Shown here piece by piece: positions 1-12,308 of a stretch of DNA of 64,000 bases. The stretch is from NCBI GenBank assembly GCA_037349315.1, contig JBAIAC010000033.1, positions 15,394,001 to 15,458,000 of the forward strand, in the 5' to 3' direction. The stretch's first letter is position 1. Every line of letters begins with the position of its first letter. Source of the stretch: Chelydra serpentina (Eukaryota > Chordata > Testudines > Chelydridae). The notes under the pieces were generated by a model that had not been told where the DNA came from, made no database searches, and saw only the letters and a program-made list of their open reading frames with translations. The position numbers and the translations under genes were made by a program.

Positions 1-1274
1 TTCACAGCAAGTTTTCTTGTGGAAGGTGTGCTGAAGTATTCTTAAATGGTCAGACAAAACCCAAATATAAACACAAACTCATCAGTATAAACATCCTGCC
101 AAAGCTATCAGATACACTTCCTTCATGCAACAGAAAACAACTGAAGATGTTAACATATTAAACTATTTTGACCTGTTATGACTCATCACAGGACACAAGC
201 AATATCAAACACTCTGCTCTTTGACCAGCTCACATAAAATTCAGTCATCCGATTTGAAAATTAACTCTTATTTTTACACTTGCATTGCAAATCTACATTC
301 AAGAGCTATATATTCAGCTATAACTGAAAAGAAGAGGGAGATTTTTCAAAGGCACAAAAGTCAGTTAGGTGTCCAAGTCCCAGTGACAGTCAATGGAAGT
401 TGGGAGCCTAATGGAGCTTGTCAAACTTTTTGTTTTGATGGTACAGTTTTCTGTTGGAAAATGTAGCTTCATTGAAAATTAAACATTTAGTAGGACCGTG
501 TTAATTCTGGCAAAATTTTGAAGGGAAAAGTCTAAATGATTCATTCAGACTTTCTTGTTTGATTTTGATTAAGTGGATGGGTTTCATTGTGGTAATGTCA
601 AAACCTTTCATTTAGCCTATTGTTTCATTTCATTTCGATTTACATTATACTATTAATTTTAACATAATGTATTTATATATTGCTTTATATTGAATTAACA
701 GTCTATATTTTAATATTGTCAAAAGGTTTCTATCTTATTCAAACAATGTTTTAAAAATATCAATGAAATTTGACATTTTCAAAATGAAACAATTTAACAT
801 TCTCTAAACTAACACTGACAAATTGAAATGTTCTTTTTGCAAATTTTGATTTTATTTATTTATTTATTGCATATTCATTTCCCTAGGAGCATGTAGATGC
901 TCTGGTAATCCTCAATTCTGGAATAAAATATACTTGCAACTTCACTGAAAAAAAAGGAGAACTCTGCCACTAGATAACTGGATATTTGTTGGAAGTTCCA
1001 GTCTCTCGTGTTCATAGGCTCAGCAGTGCTAGTAATGTATGGTTATGATTTGCAGAGATATTCATTAAAATCTATTTTTGTGGGGCTTTTTTGTTCCATT
1101 TTGATTTGAATTTTGGTTTTAATGATCCCAGCAACTGAAAGTGAAATTCTTTCACTTACACTTTTGCCTAGCTTAGGTACCAAACTACTAAATCAGGTTC
1201 ACTTAGGCTGGATTGAAGAAATTCTCCCAAAGGGTTACTGAAAAACCTGCAAACCTTTCAGCCAGTCTCGCTAA
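1..1274. other. AT-rich non-coding DNA, no feature recognised
   Basis: Low-GC sequence with short poly-A/T and TTTA runs. The 81-codon frame at 221-466 shows no domain and no splice context. The stretch 490-880 resembles the degraded repeat seen at 32030-32110 and 56610-56930 (AT-rich, with TTTTGA/TCAAAA words), but I cannot name it. Confidence 0.5.
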
Positions 1275-1549
1275 GGCTATGTTTACACTACGGACCCTAC
1301 AGCGGCACAGCTGTACTGGTACAGCTACATCGCTGTAAGGTCTCCTGTGCAGCCACTCTATGCTGGCGGGAGAGAGCTCTCCCGCTGGCATAATTAAACC
1401 ACCCCCAATGAGTGGCAGTAGCTATGTTGGCAGGAGAGCGTGTCCTGCTGACATAATGCTGTGCACACCAGCACTTTTGTTGGCAAAACTTATGTCGGTC
1501 AGGGGTGTGTTTTTTCAGACTCCTGACTGACAAAAGTTTTATCAACAAA
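1275..1549 (+). mobile_element. MITE-type DNA transposon, right end missing
   Basis: Starts GGCTATGTTTACACTACGG, a terminus shared by many reptile MITEs (GGCTATGTCTACACT). Inside are inverted modules such as GGCGGGAGAGAGCTCTCCCG. The right terminal inverted repeat is absent, so it is truncated or decayed. No TSD could be called. Confidence 0.6.
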
Positions 1550-2717
1550 CATACTACTGTATGAAGTTTATGAATACTACTACAGTCTGAAGTTTCATTT
1601 TTATAATGAAATCTCTGTACAGGTGTGTGAACTAGTCACTGCTAGAATTATCATTGTCCCTTGATAGAAAGAGAAAAACCTTCATCCTTTGTTACATTTG
1701 TACAAATGCATGTAGGGTGCATTTCTGATGGAGACACTCATGCTAAGAAGACGACATCAATGGGATCATTATCTTACAGTATACTAGTACTGTGCTGTTC
1801 TTAACGCTTTCCAAGACTCAAAATACTTTATAACAAGGAAACCTGAAATGATGTCCTTTTTTTTACAGATTGATATAATGTGCATATAAAATGACAGCCC
1901 CCTGCCCAAGTACCTTTTATTGTTTGATTTTATGCAGTTGTTCCCTTATATAAATTGGAAAAAGGAAATGGTCATATTAATATTCCATCCATATCTCAAT
2001 GAATTCTCCATCACAAAGGCACACGAGTCTGAATCACTTTGTACCACTGTAGAACTGTTTGTTTGTTTTTTCTACACTTTGTTCATATAAGGGGCCAGGA
2101 GAAAAGAAACTCCATTGGAAGAAATGATTTGGATCTGCTGGATGCCAGGGCTATTCAGCCCTGTGTTTTGGCACCAGATCCTAGGCCCCTTGGACTCCCA
2201 GGTTCTCTGGCAGCAAGGCTTCAACTATGCCATGCTCGCAGGCAATTTGTTGCTTGCTCCTGGTCCTGGGAATCCTCTCTAAGGTGGGTTCCACAGCATG
2301 GAAGGGGATCTATGGAAAAATTAAGGAATCCTGAGATGGGTGGAGTCTCTATGGACAGGTGGCGGGATGGTGTGCATAGTCAGAGCCGACAGCCCTCTCC
2401 CGATATGAATCTCCTATCCAATGGTAAATAATCACCATCTTCAATCATCACAGAAATTTCTTTCTGCCAGGCTATCTTCTTTAGCAGTAACTGCTAAAGT
2501 TAACTTTATTCTTTGTTTATTTGCTACATAGAATCAATTTTTATTTCTGTTAGTGAATCGTAGTAAACAAATAATGTTACCTTTCAGTTCTCAGGTACAG
2601 AGTGTACATGCTCCTGGGGCTTTTTTTTCCAAAGAAGAAACACCTAAAATGCTTGGTTTGGGGACTTAGACTAGATGTTTGCTTTTGGCATCCTTTATAT
2701 ACTGGTTGAAAAAACTT
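1550..2717. other. Non-coding; one unrecognised GC-richer block
   Basis: Mostly AT-rich. Positions 2080-2430 are richer in GC and hold a 130-codon plus-strand frame with no recognisable domain, signal peptide or splice sites. I treat it as an unclassified repeat or chance frame. Confidence 0.4.
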
Positions 2718-2962
2718 AGGGATGATCTATAATGGAAACTTACATCAATTTTTCACACCCCTGAGAGAGAGAGAGCTGTGTCATCCTAGCCCCCGGTGCA
2801 CACAGTGCTAGGCTGATGGAAGAATTCTTCTGTCAACCTAGCCTTTTGGGGAGATGGATTAACTACAACAATGGGAGATCCCCTCCTGTTGCTATAGTGA
2901 GTGTCTACACTGAAGTGCTACAGCTGTGCCACTGTAGCATTTTAAGTTTAGATGTAAACTTA
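2718..2962 (-). mobile_element. MITE, relative of the element at 1275
   Basis: Reverse-oriented relative of the same MITE clan. It contains CACACCCCTGAGAGAG, CCCCCGGTGCACACAGTGCT and CTACAGCTGTGCCACTGTAG. The ends are decayed. The family call is from shared modules. Confidence 0.5.
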
Positions 2963-4210
2963 GTAACAGCTCTGCTTAAAGCTCCATTTTGTTTTCCCTT
3001 CTATGCAACTTCTTCCTTTCCCCCCTCCTTTCCTTTCTGAGTTAACTGTAATTTATCATCTTTCCTCCCATAAAGATCAAAGGTTGAAGAACAAGCACAA
3101 AATGAAGCACCAAAAAGGACAATAAATAATTACTCAAAAAGAAAACCCAGTCTAATGAAGAGGTGAAAAAGACTAAAGAAAAAAAAAACTGGAGGGAGTA
3201 AAACGTTGTGAAGCAAATTAATCAGGAAAACCAGAAACTCAAAGCACCCACTACACTTAATGTTGTAACAAATGCTACCCCAGGTTCCAATATAGAAAGA
3301 CAAAGTTGAAATCTCTCAGCAAAACCAGCTTAAGCCACCAGCAAGACTCATGATTGAAAATCATGTTAAAATGTGCCATGTTCAACAATCTGATATTATA
3401 ATTCTGGTTCATTCAATAGCTTCAAGCAAGGCTGTCCTTCAATTTTTCAAATAAGCTGGCAGTCTTTCTAATATGGGTCTGTCCTCCACCTGCCACCTTG
3501 GATCATCTTGGATAAATAAACACATCCATTCTCTCTGGTAATGCTGTGAAACAGTGGTAGCTATACTGTGGGGGCACATTTAGAGACCAATCGTGCTTTA
3601 GTGGGAACAGGATTGGGCCCTTTGAATTGCTGCAATATATATACACTATCTTATATGAAACTGTGCAAAAGCTAAGATGATGATAATCATTTTGTCTGTT
3701 TGATTCAGCATCCAAAAATAAAGTATTTTGTGCTAGACATACAAAATTATACACCAAATAGCATTCAGGATTATGCATCCTACTGATATAGCTGCCTTTA
3801 ATGAGAGTGACCTATGGTATAAGAGAGACTAACGGCCCAAAGGGGGGAAATAGGATGCAACAATCAATTCTGGCAATGGGCTGAAGGCCATGTACAGACA
3901 ACTGGAATTGCCCATAGGTACAGGAAAATTAAATCTTAGTTGAAATGTGCACAGATGCCGAGGCCAGCTAGATGCTTGTTATGGCTCTTGTACTCCAGCA
4001 GTGGGAGCAATAATCAGCATGAAACGTTCGAAGAACTGATTACTCAACAAAAAAGAAAAATGCCAAAAGAATAAAATAAAAACATATCAGGAGTAAATAT
4101 CTAACTTAGCTATACTTCAGAGACATGAAAATAGAATTGTCATGCTTTATCAAAAATAGACACGTCTGAATTGGACGTTTGTGCCTGACCGGCAAATCAA
4201 AATGGGATCT
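2963..4210. other. Non-coding, nothing recognised
   Basis: AT-rich sequence with short purine runs (for example around 3090-3200). The 91-codon minus-strand frame at 3503-3778 shows no family features. Confidence 0.4.
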
Positions 4211-4500
4211 TAAAATCTGTATCTACAGGAGTGCCACATTGTCTTGAAATTTGGTGTGCCTCATGGTGGTATGAGGTTCAGTCACTGATCCAAATGTGGG
4301 GCCTTTTGCCCAAGGCATTCCTGAAATACAGCCACCCCCAAAACAGCTTTTCTTAAAGTTGACGTGTTTTGGCAACGGTTTTCTGCACACAAACGGAGAT
4401 CGAACCAGGGCTGAGATAATCACACCAGGGTCTCGGACACCCAAGAGTCACCCCAACAGAGTGCACCTCACCCACTAGCCCTTTGGGGGAAATCCCATTA
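4211..4500 (-). repeat. Possible tRNA-headed SINE
   Basis: On the minus strand, a block beginning near 4485 has an A-box-like TAGTGGGTGAGG. About 60 nt later comes a B-box-like GGTTCGATCTC at 4396-4406 (about 9 of 11 matches to the Pol III consensus). About 180 nt of body follow. It could instead be a decayed tRNA relic or an unrelated repeat. Confidence 0.4.
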
Positions 4501-5249
4501 CAACGTTATTAGCTCTTCGGCTAATTAGCCAAAGAGTTCATTTCTCCAGTTTGGCGCGTGCAAAAGAGATTACACTGCACATGTGCAGAGAGAGTCACTC
4601 TAAGGGGGTTAGAAACTAGCTATGACTCACAGGGCCTGAATTATGTCAGTGAATTATATCAGCCGTTGAGCCTGAACAACAACAAAGCACTGTGAATTAA
4701 AGCCCAACTCCAGGCAGAAATTTGAAATAGCAATAAAAAAGGAGACCTCTTGCTACAATCTGCCTCTGTCAAAGTTTTGTTTGTTTATTTATTTTGGTGA
4801 AATGGAATCTGAATACAGCAGAATAATCAGAAGACAAGGAAACTATTTTTTGAAAAGAAAATAAATATGACATCTACAAATGCTCCCTGGGAGGGGAAGT
4901 GATTGTGGTGGAAGAGTAGGTGGTAACGGGCAGAGGAGTGCAGCAAGGGAAAGGGCAATTATGGGGAGCAGGATAAATGGGTATGGGTGCTATGAGAAGG
5001 GCTAAGGGTGTCAGGCGATGGAAGGACGTGGAGGGGATGTGGAATGGGAGGGGAGAGGTGGGACACTGGGAAGAAGGGAGTTAACTCTGTATTTCCTGGT
5101 TTTCAGTTGATTTTTGCTGACCTTGATGTTCTCAAAGGGCACTAGGTATCATCTGTCAACCTTAATTCTGCATTAACAAAGTTTTTTGCCATTTATAATC
5201 ACCAGTTGTAAAGATTCTTCTGTTGATGACATGTAAACCAGGATAGTAC
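4501..5249. other. Intergenic/intronic DNA with a purine-rich tract
   Basis: Positions 4888-5092 are strongly G/A-rich on the plus strand (many GGGA, GGAG words). No gene is apparent. Confidence 0.5.
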
Positions 5250-5576
5250 AGTAGAACCTCAGAGTTACGAACATCTTGGGAATGGAGGTTGTTCATAACT
5301 CTGAAATGTTCGTAACTCTGAACAAAACATTATGGTTGTTCTTTCAAAAGTGTAGAACTGAACATGGACTTAATACAGCTTTGAAACTTTATCATGTTGA
5401 AGAAAAACGCTGCTTTCTTCTTCTTTTTTAGTAGTTTAGGTTTAACATAGTACTCTACTCTATTTGCCCCCCCCCCCCTTTTTTTTTTGGTCTCTGCTGC
5501 TGTCTGATTTCAAGTAAGGTGTGTGGTTGACTGGTCAGTTCATAACTTTGGTGTTCTTACCTATGAGGTTCTACAT
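5250..5576 (+). mobile_element. pogo/Tigger-like non-autonomous DNA transposon
   Basis: Starts CAGTAGAACCTCAGAGTTAC right after TA and ends with the inverse GAGGTTCTAC…. The internal sequence matches, in opposite orientation, the copy at 41127-41514. A C12-T10 homopolymer junction lies at 5467-5488. The TA-flanked CAGT… ends fit the Tc1/mariner superfamily. Confidence 0.75.
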
Positions 5577-5605
5577 ATCAGATATTCTCTCTCTCTCATC
5601 TATTG

Positions 5606-5873
5606 AGGCCTTGTCTATGCAAGAAAGTTACATTAGATTAACTATAGGTGTGATTTTAAACTGCTTTAGTTTAACCAGTTCAAAAGCTTATGTGGGCACT
5701 TTTAATTTGCTTTAGCCCAAATTTATTTCAGTTTAAGTCAAATACGAATTGGTGTAAGCTAAATGGCAACTAGGCACTCAAACTGAAATAATGTCCACAG
5801 GAGAGTTTGCACTGGTTTGATTAAATTTGTTTAAAATTATTTAAATTAAACCTATGCAACTTACTCATAGCCT
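5606..5873. mobile_element. Palindromic MITE (GGCCTTGTCTA… ends)
   Basis: The left end AGGCCTTGTCTATGC and the right end TTACTCATAGCCT are roughly inverted. The body is a long imperfect palindrome made of TTTAAACTG / CAGTTTAA words. About 268 bp; no clear TSD. Confidence 0.6.
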
Positions 5874-6584
5874 GAGAGACAGCTGGCTGTGTTGACACTA
5901 GATGGATAACGTGCAAAAAGCAAATAGACTTGTTTTTGTCATAGTGCGCACTGATATGATACAGAGTACACTTTGGGAGGATATCTATTGAGTAAGAGGG
6001 TACCATTTCACATAATCATATGTTTCCTCGCATGGTCAGTCAGATGATCTTTTGACATTTTTCATTGGACTCCAAACATAAAATTACATAGTTTAAAATT
6101 AAAAAGGTCAAAGAGTGAGAACTTCATTGCTTACTCATTTTTCAGTGAGGCAGAGCTTTTAACTAGTGTCATACAATACCAGAAGAAGCAGAAGCTTCAA
6201 AGATACACCAATGAATTTAAAGTTGTCAGACCTACCTGACCATTGAATGTATAGTCAGAGTCAGACCAGATTCAGGAGTCACGCCACAAGATGACTACAT
6301 TCCTTTATTTTTAGTGCATATTAAGATGAAGAATAGCAGTGTCAGAAAATCTGACACTGTTCTTTCATCTCTCCTGTTTTCAGAAGCAATGACAACTTTT
6401 GCATATTTAACCAAAATATTTTACTAGAAATAAATATAAAAGCAAGGTATTATTAAACTATAACAGTGATCCCAGTTACAATGTCATATTTCTTATAGGG
6501 TAACACTGGATTTAGATACATAATCTGATCTGTTTAAGAAACAAAATGGAAATCATAGCTGCACATTGGTAATTCAGGGCCCAG
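5874..6584. other. Non-coding, nothing recognised
   Basis: AT-rich. A small CAGTGTCAGAAAATCTGACACTG palindrome lies at 6338-6360; its origin is unclear. Confidence 0.4.
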
Positions 6585-6720
6585 TTTTTGTGCAAATCAC
6601 TTCACATCTGTTTTCCCATCTGTAAAATGGGGATAATGATACTTACCTCATTTATAAAGTGCTTTGAGACCTAGTGATGACCAGCACCAAATAAAAGCTA
6701 GATATTACTATTATTATGTA
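6585..6720 (+). repeat. MIR/L2-type ancient repeat 3' part
   Basis: Contains CCCATCTGTAAAATGGGGAT, then ACTTACCTCA, AAAGTGCTTTGAGA and a TATTACTATTATTATG tail. This order is typical of MIR/CORE-SINE and L2 3' ends shared by amniotes. Confidence 0.7.
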
Positions 6721-7403
6721 TTTGCCCTTGAAAGACAGACTTTGATTTGGCTCTTTGTAATTAATTTGTGTTCACTTATGTCAATATTTGGGAGCACCTA
6801 AGCATCTTAACGAAATAACATCTCCTGCATTGCTACTGAGTGTCTATTATTTCTAAAACTTATATGATGGATTGTGCATGAGGCTCCTCCCCACCCACTG
6901 CAAGGATTTCCAGTTATAGATATCCAGCTGCATTACAACAAACAAAAAATATTTTTAACAAATACCATCTTTCCTACATCACCAAAAAGTAGAAACCACA
7001 TGCAGAGAGTATGTTACACGACTATTGATTAGTTTCCAATTAAAATTTGAAGTATTGATTTTGACCTAGAAAGATCTACATGATTTAGGCCTGGACCATC
7101 AGAGAAAACAACTCTCCTCCTCCAGGTTATACAGCTCCACCTGTAATCAATGGTGGATTCAAGTTAGTATTCTCTTAATACGAAAGGAAGTTGGCTGATG
7201 GCAGGGAGTTCTCTATGGTGGGGGGAGGGGGAGGGGAATGATCCCTGACTCTGGAATTCTCTTCTCTCATTGGTCAAAAAAAAAAAGCGCCTGGGTTTCT
7301 TCATTCTTGGTGCATACTACAAAGCTCATCTTTTTTAAAAGGACCTAGAAAGGATGGGATGAGGATATTATTGATGAGGGATGAGGATAACAGTTGTTAT
7401 CTT

Positions 7404-7525
7404 TGGGCCAGATTTGGCCACTCTTACTCACATTGAGTATACCTCACTGCACTAGTAGCTCTATTCATTTCAATTAACGATTCACAGAGTAAGGTACTAC
7501 TTGGTGTGAGTAAGGGCGGTAGGAG
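7404..7525. repeat. Palindromic MITE relic (TACTCAC…GTGAGTA type)
   Basis: Imperfect foldback. The left arm, GGCCAGATTTGGCCACTCTTACTCA, is mirrored by GGTGTGAGTAAGGGCGG, with a centre near 7464. Related relics are at 10135 and 54315. Confidence 0.5.
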
Positions 7526-8157
7526 CCGGTCCTTTGCGGAATTCTTAATTACTAGAGGACAGTTGAGTTTACAGTTGTATAGTGTTTTGAATGCCAATGA
7601 TAATTTGCTTGGTGAAATTTATTTTGTTGGTAATTTTCATGTTTTGCACAAGTGCCTAGGGTCAAGAAAGGCAATTTTAAAAAACAAGTAAACAAACCTG
7701 TGGACTTCCATATATTAAATAAAAATGAAAACTAAATAACCTGACAGTTTCCTATCCCAATACAGCAGCCATTTATGTACTTTGCATACAAACACAAGAG
7801 AGTTCAGGCTGAATGAGCATTTTAAAAGTTTCAAATTACTCATTTCATTTATTTTACAACAGATACATTTCTCAGAAAAGAGTGAATATTAATAAATAAG
7901 ATCTTAGTTAATGCCTTAAGTCACTTAAAGTCATCTGCTGTTTTTAATGTTTGTGTCAGATAGAGCTGCCCTCTCTAAACTTCCCCCAGGGAATGTCTAC
8001 AATAGGCTTTTTGGCCACACATTTCCCACTGTTACTACCACTGGTTCAGCTTAATTGGTGGTAGAAAAGGTGGGAGCTCTAGAATTGACAAAGCTTCAGA
8101 CAGGCATTTTTTTTGCACCATGTCATCTAACCCTGGTCAGAGCAGGTCTACAGGACA
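7526..8157. other. Non-coding, nothing recognised
   Basis: No repeats or open frames worth naming. Confidence 0.4.
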
Positions 8158-8230
8158 GAGTGAAATTCTGGCCTTATTAAAGTCAATGGCAAAACTTCCA
8201 CTGACTTCAGTGGAGCCAGGATTTCACCCA
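8158..8230. repeat. Short palindromic MITE relic (TGAAATTCTGGCC…)
   Basis: GTGAAATTCTGGCCTTATTA at the left is mirrored by TGGAGCCAGGATTTCACC at the right, around AAAGTCAATGGCA and TGACTTCAGTGG. The same unit recurs at 23021-23089. Confidence 0.65.
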
Positions 8231-10134
8231 TAGTACTTAAAGGCCCTGACACCTTATTTATATTGTTGCTAGCACTAGAGGAGTCAAACCAATGGCAGCA
8301 TTGGTGGGAAATTTTAGAGTAGATAAGGCCCATGAGGTGCTGAAAACAGCTGTCTCAGTGGAGTGGAGATCAACCAATTCAATGCCCATTGTAACAAATA
8401 TCACTAGACACCTCAGCCTGGTCAACATTAGGTGCTGACTCAGTGGATCCCACCCATAACAGTGATACTACCATTTACAATGTTGGTATGAAGGTAAGCA
8501 GGCTGATGCGCTCTGCTTGAAAACCAATATCATACAGAGCGGTGCCTGTAGTGACACTGAGACTGCATTTACACTGACACAAAACTGTGGCACTAGAGCA
8601 ACCAAAAACAATTGGAAAATTATTATCTTTAATAGAATGTCCAATTTAATTCCACTGGCAAGAGTGCCTATGTGAAGAACATGGGCGATATCTGCATTAT
8701 TTTATTATTATTATGTCTTCCTCTGTTTATTTGTACAGTCTGACATATGGCATCAGGAGATTTAATTCCTGCAGCTGTTACACGTATGTCCCCAGGAAAG
8801 GAGCACAATGATTTCAGATAGCCAGCCATCTACCCACACTTATGACACAATGACTGGATTGTTCTCTGGGATGGTCTCCCTCCACCCACTGGGATGTTCA
8901 CCAGATAGATGGGCAAGTGAAGGGGTCCCCAACTTGGGGACACAGAGAATAAAGGTGCCCGCCTGGTTTTAAAAAGACACGCTTCCTGAAGTTTAGAGAA
9001 GACAAGGGACTGAAAGGCAGTGTCCACAGAGAAAGCAAGGGTACCTGGGATAAGTTGGGCCTGCCTAAGCCTTAAAGGAAATATTAAGCTTTCAATAAGA
9101 CATACATATGCAAGGTTTTTGTTGTTTTAACCCTTTGCTCTGTGAATGCTATGTTTCTACGGATAAATAAATAATACTTCATTGTGAAGAAGCTGTTCTG
9201 AGTCACTGCGTTTAGCTGCTGGTCACAACTTCCAAAATAATGCCTCTTGCAGGTGCTAACAAAGTTGGACCTGCTGAGGAAACACAGTTAGTAAACAGGG
9301 TAATGTAGCCTGGGGACCTGGGCTGTGAATGGGAGAATTACAGGATTGCAGCTGGAGGGGAGTGAAGGCACTATAGCCTGTTACTTGAAAGGGGGGCACT
9401 TGAAAAAGGCCAGGGTCAGAGGTGCAAGATAACCCTGTAAGCATGAAAGTTTGTTAGGATCAGAGCTCAATGGGACTTTTCATTTCTGTTTCCAAAATAC
9501 CACCACTGGATCCCATTCCCAGTGCTTGAAGTGCCCCCACGAAACCAAATGGCTCCTTTAAAAAAAGTCTGTGATTGGCAGGCAGCTATGGTTACAAGAA
9601 ACCCATAGACATGACTATGCTTTTCTCCCTCCACCTGTATCATATGTCTCCGTGTAAAGTACATGAAAGTTTAACAGTAGCTGACAAATTTTAAATTTAC
9701 CAGGCAGACCATATTAATCACCACTTGTTAAGTGATCATTCACTTGTCCTGGGAATTTTGTCTGACTAAGAACTTCATGACTGGGCCCTTGAAACCTATA
9801 CATTTTAAATCACATTTTTAAAATGTAAAAACACTTGTAAACAAACAACTTTTATTTGGTGCATAATGCACAGCAATCCGAAAAAAATCAACTCAGATTT
9901 AAAAACTGTGTTTTCTAGTAGGCTGTTTTTCTGTTGAAATACGTTCATTAAATATTTGAAGAAGGAGAGAAGGAAAAAAACTGCTAGTAAAAGCTTTGCC
10001 ACTGTGCCTCCATTATCTAAATGTCCCACTGGGATTGCAAATACTATGATAAAGGTTTTATTTGCATAAGCAGCGTTACAATGCAACCGCTGCCAGACTG
10101 TCTTCCTTTGGCGAAGCTTCTGTATTTAGCATAG
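8231..10134. other. Non-coding, no named feature
   Basis: Positions 9230-9450 are G-rich and resemble a decayed retroelement, but no diagnostic end or domain is visible. The remainder is AT-rich. Confidence 0.4.
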
Positions 10135-10240
10135 TAGGCCACAATTCTGCCAAAATTTACATACTTCAGTAATTTTATACATGAGTAGTTCAACTGACTC
10201 CAGTGTGACTATTCAAATGTCTAAGGTTATTCATATGCAA
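10135..10240. repeat. Decayed palindromic MITE
   Basis: GGCCACAATTCTGCC, ATGAGTAGTTCAACTGACT and a weakly mirrored right side. Same class as 7404-7525. Confidence 0.4.
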
Positions 10241-10293
10241 CACTAACATATAATCCATTATTGGTATTATAGTATAGCATAGAGGTGAGATTA

Positions 10294-10512
10294 GGGGCTC
10301 ATTGTGATAGGTGCTGTAAAAACACTTAGTAAGAAACAATCACTGCCCTTCTGAGTTTACAGTCTGAAGAGGGAAGACAGACGTTGCCTTGGAAGCCAAA
10401 CAGAGGAAGAGAATAGAAGTCACTTGCACAAGGTCCCATAGCAAGACTGTGCTGAAGCCTGGACTAGAAGGCAGGTTTCCTGAATCCTAATTCTGTGTCC
10501 TATCCACTGCCG
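10294..10512 (-). repeat. MIR/L2-type ancient repeat
   Basis: GTGATAGGTGCTGTAAAAAC, CACTGCCCTTCTGAGTTTAC and CACTTGCACAAGGTCCCATA follow in the order seen in MIR/L2 tails. The unit ends with a CCTATCCACTGC block. Confidence 0.65.
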
Positions 10513-11485
10513 GGTCTGGGATCTAGTTTGTACTAATACATACACTAAATAATAACTAAATATTCAGAGAAAAATGGGAAGTAAGCAGGAATGGGAAATT
10601 CCAGCTGGGTAAATTAGCCTCCACATTTGACCTAGAGTATATAGGTCACAAACACACTGCTTGAACATATTTTATAGGAGAACAATCCCACTCAGTGCTT
10701 CATAATCTAACATATTCACGTTAGAGAATATATATTCTGTGGCAATTGCTTATAAATTGAACTATAGTACTTGCGCAAAAATGCACATATCATGATTTTA
10801 CAAGATATGCAGTAACATGTATCTGCACAGCAGAGGATTGTGTTTTTAATCTGTCTTTCACTATTCAACACTGTATAATCTTTACAGATTATTTTGCTTT
10901 CAGAAATATTTTGTACACGTAATATTTTTAAACTGTCCTCTTTATATCCTAATCTTAATACCTGTAAGCAGGGTCTGAATGAATGCTTCCCTGACAGCTA
11001 ACTGGGAAGGGAGAAGAGACCCTGGGTGTGTTTATGTAAATACAGTTTGCTGCCGCTTTACTTAGATTTGCTAGATATTCAGCTGATGGAGCAGTGTTTT
11101 GCTCATTTTAATCAACTTCGCTGGTGTTGAGTCACAAATTACGTTAGTACTGAATGCGGGGGTAGTGAAATATAGTTATCAATGTTTGTAATTATTGTGG
11201 GAATACAGAAAAGAAGGACTGTGCTTACCCTGTGCCAAAGGAGAGAGTCACTTTCAGCTTAAAGAACCTTGGTAAAGCAAGGGCTTGAGCCCTGTGACAG
11301 TAAGAGGAGTGGGGGCAGAAATGCCAGCCAGGAAACTGCACACCCCCAAGAGTCCTCCCTAGGCTGGTTTAACCTGGTCTTCCCTCCCTCCTCACTGTTC
11401 AAAGAATAGAGCTAAATAGGCTTAATTAGGAGCTTCTTTTGTTATTTTAATTGCTCAATCAGAGCTGAAACCAGTTGTGATAGAA
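10513..11485. other. Non-coding, nothing recognised
   Basis: AT-rich, with a slightly GC-richer end after 11280. Confidence 0.4.
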
Positions 11486-11722
11486 GGGCTAGTCTACGCT
11501 GGCAATGCTTTCACATGGCTTGTGTGGTCATGGCCAAAAAACCCACCTCCACGAGGGGCATAGCTACCAGCATTGGGCATGCAGCTACCAGTGCAGGGAG
11601 TGCAGCTACACTAGCATTTTACAGCGCTGAAACTTGCAGTGCTCGGGGTGGGGTGGGTGTTTTTTTCACACCCCTGAGCGAGAAAGTTGCAGGACTGTAA
11701 ATTGCCAGTGTAAACAATCCCT
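11486..11722 (+). mobile_element. MITE with GGGCTAGTCTACGCTGGCAA ends
   Basis: The left end GGGCTAGTCTACGCTGGCAAT is mirrored by ATTGCCAGTGTAAACAATCC at the right. The internal CACACCCCTGAGCGA module is shared with the MITEs at 1275 and 2718. 237 bp, complete but without a confident TSD. Confidence 0.7.
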
Positions 11723-12308
11723 AAGAGACTGGCTGGTGGGAGCAGGGAGCAGGCAGCCAACAGGGGCGGCCAGCAGGAGCAGTGAGCCGGCAGCTGGCGG
11801 GGCAGCGGCAGAGAGGCATGAGGAGCGAGTAAGATGCCTCTTCCCCACCTGCCCTCCCCCGCTTTACCCCCAACCCAGAGTGTGAGGTGAACTCTGCAGA
11901 TGCACCTCTGAACTCTAGTTCTGCACTGACAAGGGCAACAACTGTGAGTGGGGTGCAGAGAAGGGTCAGGCATGTGCTGGACTTAAGAACCTGAGGGGAA
12001 AAGGACACTGCCCAACCTACTTGGGGTTGGTCTTTTACTCATGGTTTGTTTATGGACCCTGTTTGCAGTGTTTTCCCAAATTAATGCCAAATTACTTCCC
12101 TCCTTTCATTAAAAGTTTCTTTTCTACATTCAGACTCTGTGCTTGCGAGTGGGGAAGTATTGTCTCTCAGAGGCACCCGGGGTGCTGTGTAAATTTCCTA
12201 GGTTACTGGGTTGGGGGCTTGAGCTGGTTCTGTGTGGATCAGTGGGATATTGAACCTGGCCTTGGCTGCTGCTGGCTCCACCTGGCAGAAGGGTCACAGA
12301 CCCTAGGC

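Noticed and set aside
2039..2431. 130-codon plus-strand frame
   Set aside because: No family features, no splice signals, and no conserved-looking segment.
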